Part shown: piece by piece, positions 15,313 through 23,017 of the stretch
Layout: every line of letters begins with the position of its first letter
How positions within the stretch are numbered: position 1 is the first letter of the stretch
IMG/VR virus record: IMGVR_UViG_3300031673_000507
Location: 1-23,017 of that record
DNA length: 23,017 bases
Strand: one strand, 5' to 3'
Origin: a virus
Notes under the pieces: model-generated
Told to the model about the DNA's origin: nothing
Seen by the model: the letters and a program-made list of their open reading frames with translations, nothing else
Database searches by the model: none
Translations under genes and position numbers: made by a program

Positions 15313-16521
15313 TTATACGATCAGGTCGGTAAGCAGCGCGTTTTTATTGCAGGCACGACTACCCAGGGTGGCGTAGTAGAACAGGACGGCCTCATATGCG
15401 TCACTGCCGGATACACGAGACAGGATTGCGCCATCTTCTTGCATCCAATCAATGTCGGCCATGCGGTACAGGGCCAGAGAGGTTTCATCTAGGAAGTACA
15501 TCCTGCCGGGGTAACAGTGACGGTCAACAACCAGAGGCTTCTCATTATACTCAAGCCCGGTAAATCCACCGTCCAACTTCAGGGTATTGACGAACCTGCC
15601 GTCTGCCTTAACCAGTGCCAGGTACTTCCGGCGTTGGGTTCGGGAGGTCAGGATCAGGGAGATTTCCCCGCCTTCTTCCTCGGCCAAGTCCTCTGCGGTC
15701 TGCATAAGGTCGAGTGTTAGCTTTCTTGCAACACCGGAGTTGCTAACTACGTTGGCTTTCCAAAACTCGTTACCTGCGGTTGCGCGAGCAATACCACCTA
15801 CGGTAAGGTTGGTGGGGTCGGCATCGGATACGATACCTTTTAGGCCCATCATTTCATACAGATAGTTGCCATAACGCACAATCAGGTCGTTATCTGCAAC
15901 GTCAGCGTGGACGTTGGCAAGCATGGTTGCGGTTAGAGCAGTTGATTTTGCCACAACAGTTATGTTGGTAGCGTTATCCCTTGCGTCACCGGCGGTAACA
16001 CTGGCAGGGTCAACAATGTCAAGTTTCATGCCCTTAGAGAGATACATAGTACCGGGGGTATCCATGGTCAGCACCTTAGATGTGCCGTCAGGGTTGCCGT
16101 TTACCAGGGCCAGAACGCCTGTCCCGTCCAAGTGTAGTTGGCGGTTAATGTCGTCCTTTAAGTCCTTGGTTGCGCCCTGGATTTCGCTGTCTACAGCACG
16201 AACAAAGGCGTACTTGTCCTTCCGGGCAGCTTTCATGGTGGGACCGTCTACCTGGATGCGAGCGTAGTTGTACTTGCAGTTGTATTCAGCGTTTTCATAC
16301 TGCTGGTTCCCGGCAGTTGGCAGGGTACCGCCGGCTGCTCTTGCACCTACACCGGAGTTGCGCCCGGTATGCAGGGGGACAATGGCTTTCTTACCGCCAA
16401 CATCTTCCTCGTTTTTCTCCAGACGAGACATAAGTACAGTGGATTCGTTGATTTGCTCACGAATCGGGCCGAGATAATCCTCTTTTAAAATACTATCAAA
16501 AGTGGTCAGACTTGCTGGCAT
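15313..16521 (-). CDS. Major capsid protein (HK97-fold type)
   Basis: The 402-residue product starts MPASLTTFDSILKEDYLGPI, continues with an N-terminal arm, ARIQVDGPTMKAARKDKYAF (E-loop/P-domain area, about 90-110), a helical spine region (DSEIQGATKDLKDDINRQLHLDGTG) and a mixed alpha/beta C-terminal half. Length and pattern fit HK97-fold phage capsid proteins, and it directly follows the scaffold gene as in P22-like phages. About 400 copies would build the shell. There is no sign of a fused prohead protease, which fits a separate scaffold. The ATG at 16521 has AAGGAG, which overlaps the scaffold stop (TAAGGAG), so translation is coupled. A hairpin follows the gene. Confidence 0.88.
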   Translation of the reverse strand: MPASLTTFDSILKEDYLGPIREQINESTVLMSRLEKNEEDVGGKKAIVPLHTGRNSGVGARAAGGTLPTAGNQQYENAEYNCKYNYARIQVDGPTMKAARKDKYAFVRAVDSEIQGATKDLKDDINRQLHLDGTGVLALVNGNPDGTSKVLTMDTPGTMYLSKGMKLDIVDPASVTAGDARDNATNITVVAKSTALTATMLANVHADVADNDLIVRYGNYLYEMMGLKGIVSDADPTNLTVGGIARATAGNEFWKANVVSNSGVARKLTLDLMQTAEDLAEEEGGEISLILTSRTQRRKYLALVKADGRFVNTLKLDGGFTGLEYNEKPLVVDRHCYPGRMYFLDETSLALYRMADIDWMQEDGAILSRVSGSDAYEAVLFYYATLGSRACNKNALLTDLIV

Positions 16522-16533
16522 TTATATCACTCC

Positions 16534-17724
16534 TTAAGTTTTAGATAGCCGCGCAAGGGCGGCTCTTTTGGCATCTATAAAGTTCTTTGGTTGGTTGATT
16601 TGCACCGGTGGCGCTGCCGTTGTGGATGTGCCTACCGGGGCTGGTACACTACCCTTACTCGTTTTGGTCTTTACGTAATCGGATACGGCCTTGCTGTTCG
16701 AGTTTTTAAGTTGCTCTTTTAGCTCGTCAATCTGCTTTTGCAGACTGCTTTCCTTTTCACTTATAAGGTCGTCGGCTTTTAGTGCCTTAAACGCCTTTTC
16801 TGCGTCAAAGAAGTTGTTTTGCAGCATAAACTGGATAACTTCCTCGCGGTTGAATTTGTCGCCGTAGTCCTTTTCAAGTCCCTTAAATTGGGCATCAAGG
16901 CGGTTAAAAGCCTCTTGCTGCGCTAATTGCTGCTTTTCCTGTGCCAACTGCTGCTTCTCAGTTTCAAGGCGGCGAATTTGGTCGTCGCGGGCAAGTTCAT
17001 TGGGGTCCTTGGGTTCATAAACACCCATAGATTCGTAATGTTCCCTCACCTTTTCCAGCGTTCCGATAGGGTCACGGGAAAGTTGATCCCATAGGGAGAG
17101 TGCCTTTTGTGCCTGCTCTCCGTTTTGGGTGAACCATTCCACCTGTTCCTGGTGCTGTTGACGCTCTGTATCGAATTGGCGCCGCTGTTCGGATAATTCC
17201 TGGGTCTTGCGGGTGTAATCTGCTTGCATCATGTGTCCTTTTTCCCAGGTTTCAACGTCTTTTGCGGAAACTTTGCGGCCATCAGGCAGGGTGATTTCCG
17301 TAGATGGTTCGCCTTTTGGTTCTTCCTTTGGCTCACCTTCCGGCTTTTCGCCTTCGGTCTTTACTTTGGTGGGGTCGGTAGTATCTCCGGTCCCCTTCTC
17401 TGCTTCTTCCGCTGCCTTAACAGGTTCCGTGCCCTCGGGATTATCCGCTTCTGGTTTCGGTGTCTGTTTTTCGCCACCGTTTTCACCTTCGCTGGGTTCC
17501 ACTGACTTTTGGCGTGCCTGATATTCGCGTAAGAATTTAGATGCAGAAGTAAAGTCCTCCCTTTTCAGTGTATTACCGCTATCCGTTGCACCACTTGCAC
17601 CATCTACCGGTGGAACGTCGATCTCACTTGCCGTAGGTTCTGCTGCAGGTTCGGCACCTGCGCCTGCTGTGAGGTCGCCTGTTTCGTTATACAGGCCCAT
17701 TCTGTTCAGTAACCATAGTTTCAT
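16534..17724 (-). CDS. Capsid scaffolding protein
   Basis: This 396-residue acidic protein has a disordered Glu/Pro/Lys/Gly-rich first part (about 20-145). Next comes DGRKVSAKDVETWEKGHMMQ (about 148-167) and ADYTRKTQELSEQRRQF (168-184), a segment typical of phage scaffolds, followed by long coiled coils (about 170-210 and 245-350) and a basic, Pro-containing tail ending KRAALARLSKT that could bind the coat protein. It would direct shell assembly, then leave the procapsid. It sits between portal and capsid genes, the usual place. The ATG at 17724 follows TAGGAGGT. A terminator-like hairpin lies between portal and this gene, so a separate promoter or antitermination may be used; no clear promoter was found. 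Confidence 0.88.
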   Translation of the reverse strand: MKLWLLNRMGLYNETGDLTAGAGAEPAAEPTASEIDVPPVDGASGATDSGNTLKREDFTSASKFLREYQARQKSVEPSEGENGGEKQTPKPEADNPEGTEPVKAAEEAEKGTGDTTDPTKVKTEGEKPEGEPKEEPKGEPSTEITLPDGRKVSAKDVETWEKGHMMQADYTRKTQELSEQRRQFDTERQQHQEQVEWFTQNGEQAQKALSLWDQLSRDPIGTLEKVREHYESMGVYEPKDPNELARDDQIRRLETEKQQLAQEKQQLAQQEAFNRLDAQFKGLEKDYGDKFNREEVIQFMLQNNFFDAEKAFKALKADDLISEKESSLQKQIDELKEQLKNSNSKAVSDYVKTKTSKGSVPAPVGTSTTAAPPVQINQPKNFIDAKRAALARLSKT

Positions 17725-17781
17725 ATTTACCTCCTACACTCCCGGTTGGGTTGGTGTATATTTGTTTTTTGGGATATAAAA

Positions 17782-17807
17782 AGCGGCTCCCGTGGGGGTT
17801 GGCCGCT
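17782..17807 (-). terminator. Intrinsic terminator/attenuator after the portal gene
   Basis: On the minus strand AGCGGC (17802-17807) pairs with GCCGCT (17782-17787), with a further CCC/GGG pairing inside and TTTTTATAT directly after. The portal stop codon (17806-17808) lies in the stem. It is the most convincing intrinsic terminator shape in the late operon, yet it precedes essential scaffold and capsid genes, so it must be read through or bypassed. Confidence 0.7.
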
Positions 17808-19944
17808 AAAATTGGTTATTCTGTTGTTGTTGCCCTTGTTGCCCCATAACCTGCTGAATCTGCTGTGCTATCTGCCCCGGTGGCTGACTTAAAAACTGCA
17901 TCGCCTGGTCAGGCGGCATCTGTTGTACCATCTGCTGTATCTGTGGCGGCAGAGCATCAAATACCGGTTGTAGCTCCGGTGGTATACTGCCATTACCCGT
18001 AGGCGGTCCCTGCCCCTGCGGTGGCCCTTGTGGCTGTTGTGGTTGTTGTGGTGCAGGTGGTTGCATAAACTGCTCATGCGCCTGAATATGCGCCTCAAAT
18101 AACTGCTTTATCTCAGGCGGGAAACTCTCATAGTCGGCGGTTTTACGTAATCGGTTATGCTCGTATATGTGGTTCTCATGGTTGTGCCACTGTTCCGGCA
18201 TAACCTGTATGCCGTCCTTCATATGCTCATTTTCGCGCTTGGCCTGATTGGAGTCCATTGCCGCTTCCTCGTATATGTCGTCAACACTGCCAAACTCCAT
18301 ATACTTCAGTGCCTTGGCAAAGTCTGGTTTACCTGTCCTGCTGTCGGTAAAGAATCCGGCGTTAAGCATATCCATAACCATGCTCTGCTGTGCCGCCTTG
18401 CTCCGGGGCATAGCACTGCCTGGCTCCACTCCCACATCTATATTTGCATCCAGGTCGGCCTTACTAAACTCTATCCACTCGACCTCGTTATCCTCTCCGA
18501 CAATGGCAAAGCCTCTATCCTCGTCGTAGTTGTCCTGGCATAGCTCGAAGTCTGTCTTAAACACATCGGCATACCCGGATTCTATCTGGTCGATGATGGG
18601 GCGCACAATGTCGTCGTCCTTCTCCTGCAGGAAGTTGATCGCTTTGCCAGAAGTGGCGTTTGACGTATCCTTGCCGTAACTCACCTTGTTTAGGATGGGC
18701 ACTAACTCAAACTGCTGGTCTAGGATTTCAAACTCCTTAAATATCTCCGGCTGCAGACTTGGCACCTGCAGAACGTGTACTGCCGCCCTAACGTCCATGC
18801 CGGGGGTTTTGGCCTCTAACAACAGTCCCGGCTCAGTTGTCCACTCGTCCGGGTCAATTACATTGGGGTCAATCACCGTGGGAGGGTCGCAGTAATAGTC
18901 GTTGTGCATTTCAATTTTGGACAGCAGGCTATTCCAGCGCCGCTGTATCGGTATAACATCGTCAATTATGGACCTGTACCAAAACTGGCCGGGCATCTCT
19001 ATCAGGCCAAAATGCGTAAACATGAGCTTTTTACATTCCTCCACGGCATAAAGCATCTTGTCATTTGCCCAACCGAAGATGATGCCGCTTGGGAATTGAC
19101 TGCAAGGTAGTATCCGAAGCTCCTTGACCGTTGCGTTGTTGTCCAGGTTGCGCTCTTCCATCTGGCCCCGATTGATCGTACCTTCTAGGGTCTGATTAAT
19201 ACGCACTAACTTGGTGTCCTTCTCCGGCGCGATCTCCTTGCCATATAACTCGGCTATTTCATCCACGCCCATGATCTCGGCGTCGCCAATTATGCGACAT
19301 TCGCGCAGTTTGGTCTTGCCGGGTTCGGGGTAAATGTTAAAGGGGCTCCGCACAATCAAGTCGGTGTCCCCTAAGTTAAACTCAATTTGCTGTTGCTTGC
19401 CCTTGTTCTGTGGTAATCCTTCCTCGGTTAGTCCCGCCTCGGCATCCATTCCGCTGAAGTCGGTAATCTTATCGCCTTTCTTTGCGTTCCAGAACTGTTT
19501 ATAAAAACAATTGCCGGTGGCGACAAGCCAAGATACCATTTCCGGGTGCTTGGCGTCGAGTTCTAATGTATTCCAGTGGTTACCGAGTAGTTTCACCGCG
19601 GCCCGGGCTGCCTGTATATCGTTTTCGTCACCACTTTGGGCCTGTGCTGAAGGCATGGGCTTATTTTTAGTTAGCTTGGCAACAATGGTGCGGTATATCG
19701 GCAGGATGCGGTTATCTACCATGCGTACTACCCAATCCGGGTCGTACTCCACGTTCGCCCGGTTGAGTTTGCCTGTGTGCCTATTGACGTTAACCAGTTG
19801 GTCGCCTGCGATAAAGGCTATGTTAAGTAGCCAGGAGTATTCCATGAGCCGTTTGGCCTTTGCAGAACGGTCAAAGAAGTCGTTTCCGAACGCGATTAGT
19901 GACTGCTCGTCGTGTACGTCTGTTAGTTTCGTTGTTGTCACCAC
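17806..19944 (-). CDS. Portal protein (P22-like, large)
   Basis: The 712-residue protein has the helix-rich start (about 10-45), the segment YDPDWVVRMVDNRILPIYRTIVAKLTKNKP split over residues 65-100, and an alternating helix/strand core, all typical of P22-type portals (P22 gp1 is about 725 residues). Residues after about 625 form a Pro/Gln-rich tail with long QQ runs, possibly disordered or at the barrel end. Twelve copies would form the ring where the terminase docks and the adaptor attaches. The frame opens with two GTG codons at 19944, but the good AAAGGTGGTGA motif overlaps them and is better placed for an ACG at 19932, so the start is not certain. It lies 67 bases after the membrane-protein gene, with AT-rich weak inverted repeats in the gap. 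A hairpin terminator follows. Confidence 0.9.
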   Translation of the reverse strand: MVTTTKLTDVHDEQSLIAFGNDFFDRSAKAKRLMEYSWLLNIAFIAGDQLVNVNRHTGKLNRANVEYDPDWVVRMVDNRILPIYRTIVAKLTKNKPMPSAQAQSGDENDIQAARAAVKLLGNHWNTLELDAKHPEMVSWLVATGNCFYKQFWNAKKGDKITDFSGMDAEAGLTEEGLPQNKGKQQQIEFNLGDTDLIVRSPFNIYPEPGKTKLRECRIIGDAEIMGVDEIAELYGKEIAPEKDTKLVRINQTLEGTINRGQMEERNLDNNATVKELRILPCSQFPSGIIFGWANDKMLYAVEECKKLMFTHFGLIEMPGQFWYRSIIDDVIPIQRRWNSLLSKIEMHNDYYCDPPTVIDPNVIDPDEWTTEPGLLLEAKTPGMDVRAAVHVLQVPSLQPEIFKEFEILDQQFELVPILNKVSYGKDTSNATSGKAINFLQEKDDDIVRPIIDQIESGYADVFKTDFELCQDNYDEDRGFAIVGEDNEVEWIEFSKADLDANIDVGVEPGSAMPRSKAAQQSMVMDMLNAGFFTDSRTGKPDFAKALKYMEFGSVDDIYEEAAMDSNQAKRENEHMKDGIQVMPEQWHNHENHIYEHNRLRKTADYESFPPEIKQLFEAHIQAHEQFMQPPAPQQPQQPQGPPQGQGPPTGNGSIPPELQPVFDALPPQIQQMVQQMPPDQAMQFLSQPPGQIAQQIQQVMGQQGQQQQNNQF

Positions 19945-20011
19945 CTTTCATGGGGGGTAATATGTAAAAAGCTATTTTACAAGTTCAATATCCAACTCCG
20001 ATATTTTAACT

Positions 20012-20323
20012 TTATCCTTCCTCCAACTTCTTCTTTTCCTCGGCTATCTTTGCATCATTGATCCGCTTACTCATTACCTTGCCGCTGCCCTGCCGTATTG
20101 CCTGTGCCTGCTTTACCTCTGTCAAGTCACGGGCCATTAGGCGGTCGATTAGGTCTTTGCGCTCTGCAGCATGTAGTTCCTGCATGGCTATAGCGCGTTC
20201 GTAATGCAACTCAATCAACTTGTCAGTGTCACGCAAGTACCTACCTTGCTGCACCATGATTATGACAACAAAAAAGACTACCAACAGTGTGATAGTCACA
20301 ATAAACAGGGGTATGTAGTCCAT
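20012..20323 (-). CDS. Small membrane protein with cytoplasmic coiled coil
   Basis: The 103-residue product has one strong N-terminal membrane helix (about 5-26, PLFIVTITLLVVFFVVIIMV), then a long charged helix (about 27-103) with heptad-like spacing, rich in Arg, Glu and Lys. The charge pattern suggests the C-terminal part is cytoplasmic. It lies between the terminase and portal genes, spaced 23 bases from TerL, and starts at ATG 20323 behind GGAGGG. I do not recognise the family. A holin normally has more helices, so this is not an obvious holin. An anchoring role for assembly, superinfection exclusion, or a spanin-like inner-membrane part are open options. Confidence 0.7.
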   Translation of the reverse strand: MDYIPLFIVTITLLVVFFVVIIMVQQGRYLRDTDKLIELHYERAIAMQELHAAERKDLIDRLMARDLTEVKQAQAIRQGSGKVMSKRINDAKIAEEKKKLEEG

Positions 20324-20346
20324 TCGGCTTTTCGCCCTCCTTTTAT

Positions 20347-21777
20347 TTACACGGCATATCGCCGCACTTTGCGCTTTTTGCTCTTGTCTAGGCTCTCTAT
20401 GTGGTCCTTTAGCTTTTGCTGCTCTGGTGGTAGTTGTGGTTTGGGTGGCTTGGATTGCTTCATGTGATGAGCAATAATGCCATAACCTGCACCGTCATAC
20501 CAATGGTCGTAATTTGTTTCAGCAACCTTCTCAGGGTTCCTTTCGTCCTCCAGCTGCTGTGGAAGTGTTTCAATCAGTTTCTTGCAGTTTGAAAATATCT
20601 TTACCTTGGCCGTCTGTTTGCCGGGGTTTAGGGCATCATCAAACGGCTTTAAATACTCATGCCAGGTAGCTTTCCTTAGTTTCCTGTCCGTTACGGCGCG
20701 TCTACACCCAGTCACGCCTCCCTCTGCGTAGAAGTCAATTATGGTCTTGCCTGACTCAGACAGCGGGTGAGAGTTAAAAGCGTCATGCCCCACTATCGTA
20801 ACTCCAATTGGCTCAGGTTCCTGCTGCTCTGTATCAGGATCGAAATAGGTGGATAACTCAACAACCTTCTTGGCCTGCTCGGAATAGGTAATCTTATCGT
20901 CCTTATACTCCCTGGTGTATTCCCGGTAAATAAATACGGTCCCTTGCTCGTCTACAGCAAACCAGTACCAGGCAAAGGGGTCAGTATAACCATTATCGCA
21001 GGATCTCCAGCGCCGCCAGTGTGCAGGAATAGCAAAGGGCCGGCAGACGTGTATATCCTTGCTAAATTCCTCAAAGGCCACGCCGCCCGGCACACCGTAT
21101 TCACCCAAGCCGACCACCTTGTAACGGTCAGGGTTATTTACCTTTAGATCCTCGATTAGTTTGCGGTCGGCATCATCCAGCCACTCATTGCATTTGTATG
21201 TCGTGGTCAGGGTAAACGCTTCCGGGTCCGTATTATCAAAGAACCTAATCTTAGTCCAATGGGTATCAACCCAGGGGTTATAGGTTAAGGTTAATTGCTT
21301 CCAGTACCCCTCCGGCACATCACCGCGAATAGATTCGTCAAGGGTACGAAATTCTTCCTCGTCCTCAATCTCATATGCTTCCTCTAGCCATACCCAACAC
21401 AAAAAGCCGACACTCACAGTTATGGAGGTCAGTTTCAGCGGATCGTCAAAGCCACGGAATAATATCTTTTGGCCCGTAGGCTTGTAAACTGCCTCCAAGG
21501 GACTCTCTTTAAACTGCCATAAGTGATGTACCTTTAGGCGCTCTGCTGCCCATTTCAGCACGGCAAAGGTGCTATCCTTGTGCGTGTTAAAGGTATTACG
21601 CACTACCAAGGCATTGGCCAGGGGGTACTTCATTACGTTGTAAATGTACCAAAGACCGGCCGTGCGACTTTTCTTGCTGGCGCGGCCTCCCTTTAAGACG
21701 CGATAACGGTGCTTATCCCGCCAGAAGCTGCCGTAACCGGAACCAACAATATCAGGTAAGTTAATCTCAGTCTGCAA
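20347..21777 (-). CDS. terL: Terminase large subunit (PBSX/Terminase_3 type)
   Basis: This is the packaging motor ATPase and nuclease. Just after the N-terminus RYRVLKGGRASKKSR holds a variant Walker A, in which the usual glycine before K-S is a lysine; this form is known in phages of Firmicutes. CWVWLEEAYE (about 130 residues in) is the Walker B with catalytic glutamate. The C-terminal half carries aspartates for the RNase H-like nuclease (WRSCDNGYTDPFAWYW and VGHDAFNSHP). The frame extends to a GTG at 21789, but I prefer TTG at 21777, since AAAGGTG lies at a usable distance; this gives 476 residues. The gene overlaps terS by 11 bases (23 with the GTG), a usual coupling. Family assignment is firm. 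The exact start is not. Confidence 0.93.
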   Translation of the reverse strand: MQTEINLPDIVGSGYGSFWRDKHRYRVLKGGRASKKSRTAGLWYIYNVMKYPLANALVVRNTFNTHKDSTFAVLKWAAERLKVHHLWQFKESPLEAVYKPTGQKILFRGFDDPLKLTSITVSVGFLCWVWLEEAYEIEDEEEFRTLDESIRGDVPEGYWKQLTLTYNPWVDTHWTKIRFFDNTDPEAFTLTTTYKCNEWLDDADRKLIEDLKVNNPDRYKVVGLGEYGVPGGVAFEEFSKDIHVCRPFAIPAHWRRWRSCDNGYTDPFAWYWFAVDEQGTVFIYREYTREYKDDKITYSEQAKKVVELSTYFDPDTEQQEPEPIGVTIVGHDAFNSHPLSESGKTIIDFYAEGGVTGCRRAVTDRKLRKATWHEYLKPFDDALNPGKQTAKVKIFSNCKKLIETLPQQLEDERNPEKVAETNYDHWYDGAGYGIIAHHMKQSKPPKPQLPPEQQKLKDHIESLDKSKKRKVRRYAV

Positions 21778-22264
21778 GTTCTCCCTCACCTTTAAACACC
21801 ACCAAAGAGCCGGTAATATCCAACTTATCCCGGAACATGCCCATGTGTTTGCCGAGCAGTTCCAATGCCTTTATCTTATCGGCCATCTTAACCTCACGCT
21901 CAACAATCTCTCCGTCCTGGGTGGGAATCCTCTTTACCTTGACCGATAGGATCGCTGCCGTGTCGTCGCGGGTAGCTCCGGCCTTAATTGTGCCATCCAT
22001 TGCGTCGATAATATCAGGTGGGTTAACAAGGGCAATTCGGGCGAGTTCGCGGATAACTCTATCCTGGTTTATACCGGTGCGTTTAGAGCGTTTTGCAAGG
22101 GCAGCGTCTATATGTGCGCGTACGTTAACATGCGATAACAGTCGAGCTCCTTGCTCCTTAGCTGTCCTTGGACTATACCCTGCCCTAATAGCGGCCTGTG
22201 TGGCGTTTAGGTCAATGAGGTACTCATCTACAAAAGCCTGCTGTTTTACGTTTAAATTAGCCAC
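21767..22264 (-). CDS. terS: Terminase small subunit (Terminase_2 family)
   Basis: The protein begins VANLNVKQQAFVDEYLIDLN, then ATQAAIRAGYSPRTAKEQGARLL, the helix-turn-helix DNA-binding segment of the Terminase_2 family. A central helical oligomerisation part (about 70-145) and a short C-terminal strand region ending ITGSLVVFKGEGELAD follow. It would bind the packaging site and recruit TerL. I use GTG at 22264, behind AAAGGCGGTGA, rather than the upstream TTG at 22282 that would fall within the binding site; this gives 165 residues. Its stop lies inside terL. Its translation is probably also tied to the small ORF just upstream, whose TGA overlaps this binding site. The packaging site is often in or near this gene, but I cannot point to it. 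Confidence 0.93.
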   Translation of the reverse strand: MANLNVKQQAFVDEYLIDLNATQAAIRAGYSPRTAKEQGARLLSHVNVRAHIDAALAKRSKRTGINQDRVIRELARIALVNPPDIIDAMDGTIKAGATRDDTAAILSVKVKRIPTQDGEIVEREVKMADKIKALELLGKHMGMFRDKLDITGSLVVFKGEGELAD

Positions 22265-22268
22265 AAAA

Positions 22269-22325
22269 TCACCGCCTTTCAAATAAATTAGTTAATTCCC
22301 CACAAAAAAGAGTGTGCTGTGCCAT
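22269..22325 (-). CDS. 18-codon ORF coupled to terS (candidate leader peptide or microprotein)
   Basis: ATG at 22325 follows AAGGAGTGAG at good spacing and encodes MAQHTLFCGELTNLFERR, with TGA at 22269-22271. The stop lies inside the AAAGGCGGTGA site of terS. Ribosomes finishing here would be placed on the terS start. The peptide has no recognisable domain. The strong site supports translation; a role as a coupling leader is inferred. Confidence 0.45.
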   Translation of the reverse strand: MAQHTLFCGELTNLFERR

Positions 22326-22346
22326 ACTGCCTCACTCCTTATATCA

Positions 22347-23017
22347 TCAATATGCAACCTCATACATTCGCCGTACCTTCACGCCGTCTGAAACAAAGTG
22401 CAGTATATGGTAATCACAGTTTTTATATTCAGTCCTAAAATGCTTATCAATTATCCGTTTCATACTATCCATGTCAAGATCACCAAAGTCAACTTCAAGT
22501 TTTCCGTCATAAAAACTAATTATCTTATCGGTAACACGTTCCCACTGTTCTTCCTTTAATCTGGGGTGTTGTCTACCCATCTCATTCTCGTATTCATTAA
22601 GATAGTAAATAACCGTATCAACTATATCATTATCAACCCAGCACGAATTACAAAATTCTTCAAATGTGCAAGGAGTAGTGGTAGCTACTCCCTTATTGTT
22701 TTTCTCTGTTTTAATCTCTGTGGTGGTTTCTGTTAAAGAACCTTCGTTTTCAAAGTTTCGTTCCTTTGTATTCGCAGTTTGGTTTCTTTGAAAACGCAGA
22801 AACGAATCTGCAAACTTACTTATATTTAATCGGTAGTGTACCGTAGGGTTGCCGTTAGCCTTTTTAATCTTAGTTTCAAGGATGCCCATGTCTTTAAGTT
22901 GCCTGGCTGATTTTCTAATTGCGTATTCAGTCAGACATATTTCTTCCTGCCATTCTTTATAGGTCTTATAAATCCATCCTTGTTTATTACCTCCACGGTC
23001 ACACCAGTATATTAATT
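22347..23017 (-). CDS. Winged-helix phage replication-type protein (partial, N-terminus off window)
   Basis: The frame stays open to the right edge, beyond the internal ATG at 22889, so the start lies outside. The visible N-terminal part, LIYWCDRGGNKQGWIYKTY followed by KEWQEEICLTEYAIRKSARQ and LKDMGILETKIKKANG, with HYRLN at its end, is a winged helix-turn-helix as in phage replication initiators and DnaD/O-like proteins: recognition helix then wing. A Thr/Glu/Lys-rich linker (about 60-110 residues in) leads to a C-terminal alpha/beta domain with HPRLKEEQWERVTDKI and DYHILHFVSDGVKVRRMYEV, seen in related phage proteins of Firmicutes. It may bind the origin. It is AT-rich compared with the structural genes. 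It ends 22 bases before the small ORF. A transcriptional regulator is the alternative. Confidence 0.7.
   Translation of the reverse strand, partial: LIYWCDRGGNKQGWIYKTYKEWQEEICLTEYAIRKSARQLKDMGILETKIKKANGNPTVHYRLNISKFADSFLRFQRNQTANTKERNFENEGSLTETTTEIKTEKNNKGVATTTPCTFEEFCNSCWVDNDIVDTVIYYLNEYENEMGRQHPRLKEEQWERVTDKIISFYDGKLEVDFGDLDMDSMKRIIDKHFRTEYKNCDYHILHFVSDGVKVRRMYEVAY

Noticed and set aside
17725-17781. Possible promoter (TATACA) before the scaffold gene
   Set aside because: No -35-like hexamer occurs at 16-18 bases and there is no extended -10. A terminator alone is supported here.
19980-20008. AATATC/GATATT inverted repeat in the gap before the portal gene
   Set aside because: Only six AT-rich pairs, no T tract; too weak to call a terminator or operator.
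1-23017. CRISPR array, tRNA or rRNA genes, complete insertion sequence, lysis genes
   Set aside because: Read on both strands; no regularly spaced repeats, cloverleaf, transposase, endolysin or typical holin was seen.

Overview
The window is the late (virion) region of a double-stranded DNA phage or prophage with P22-like, short-tailed (podovirus-type) architecture. Every gene I can support lies on the minus strand, so transcription runs from right to left. Strong GGAGG-type ribosome binding sites, several TTG and GTG starts, XkdX-like and Firmicutes-type tail-fibre repeats and PBSX-type terminase features point to a host in Firmicutes, probably Clostridia. That host guess is inference; no chromosomal gene is visible. 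No tail tape measure, tail tube or sheath gene is present. This, a large P22-type portal, a nozzle-like protein and a giant polyvalent protein are why I call it short-tailed.

In transcription order (right to left): a winged-helix replication-type protein cut by the right edge (22347 to beyond 23017); an 18-codon ORF coupled to terS (22269-22325); small and large terminase (21767-22264, 20347-21777); a small membrane protein (20012-20323); portal (17806-19944); scaffold (16534-17724); major capsid protein (15313-16521); two small head proteins (14851-15258, 14476-14835); a mosaic beta-propeller head or tail fibre (12370-14475); a tyrosine recombinase cassette (11429-12283); a gp4-like adaptor (10783-11367); a gp10-like tail nozzle (8935-10782); a repeat-type tail fibre (7703-8923); a small coiled-coil protein (7359-7676); an unlisted 45-residue XkdX-like protein (7218-7355); two Gln/Asn-rich candidate ejection proteins (6230-7147, 4584-6230); and a giant polyvalent protein that runs off the left edge (1-4571).

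The genes work as one assembly line. TerS and TerL package DNA through the portal into a scaffolded capsid, the adaptor and nozzle close the head and form the short tail, fibres bind the host, and the low-complexity and polyvalent proteins are probably carried in the particle and delivered with the DNA. Most genes are nearly contiguous, and stop codons often lie inside the next gene's ribosome binding site. Hairpins after the portal and after the capsid gene are the main breaks.

The most interesting points are four. The giant ORF has 1523 residues in the window, a HEVGH...EGVAE zincin motif, an LPD38-like C-terminal half and a three-copy internal repeat. The integrase sits as a near self-contained unit, with its own candidate promoter and terminator, inside the structural operon. 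Two host-contact proteins turn abruptly AT-rich at their C-terminal modules. A tiny ORF appears to be translationally coupled to terS. No lysis genes, repressor, tRNA, CRISPR array or complete insertion sequence were seen.
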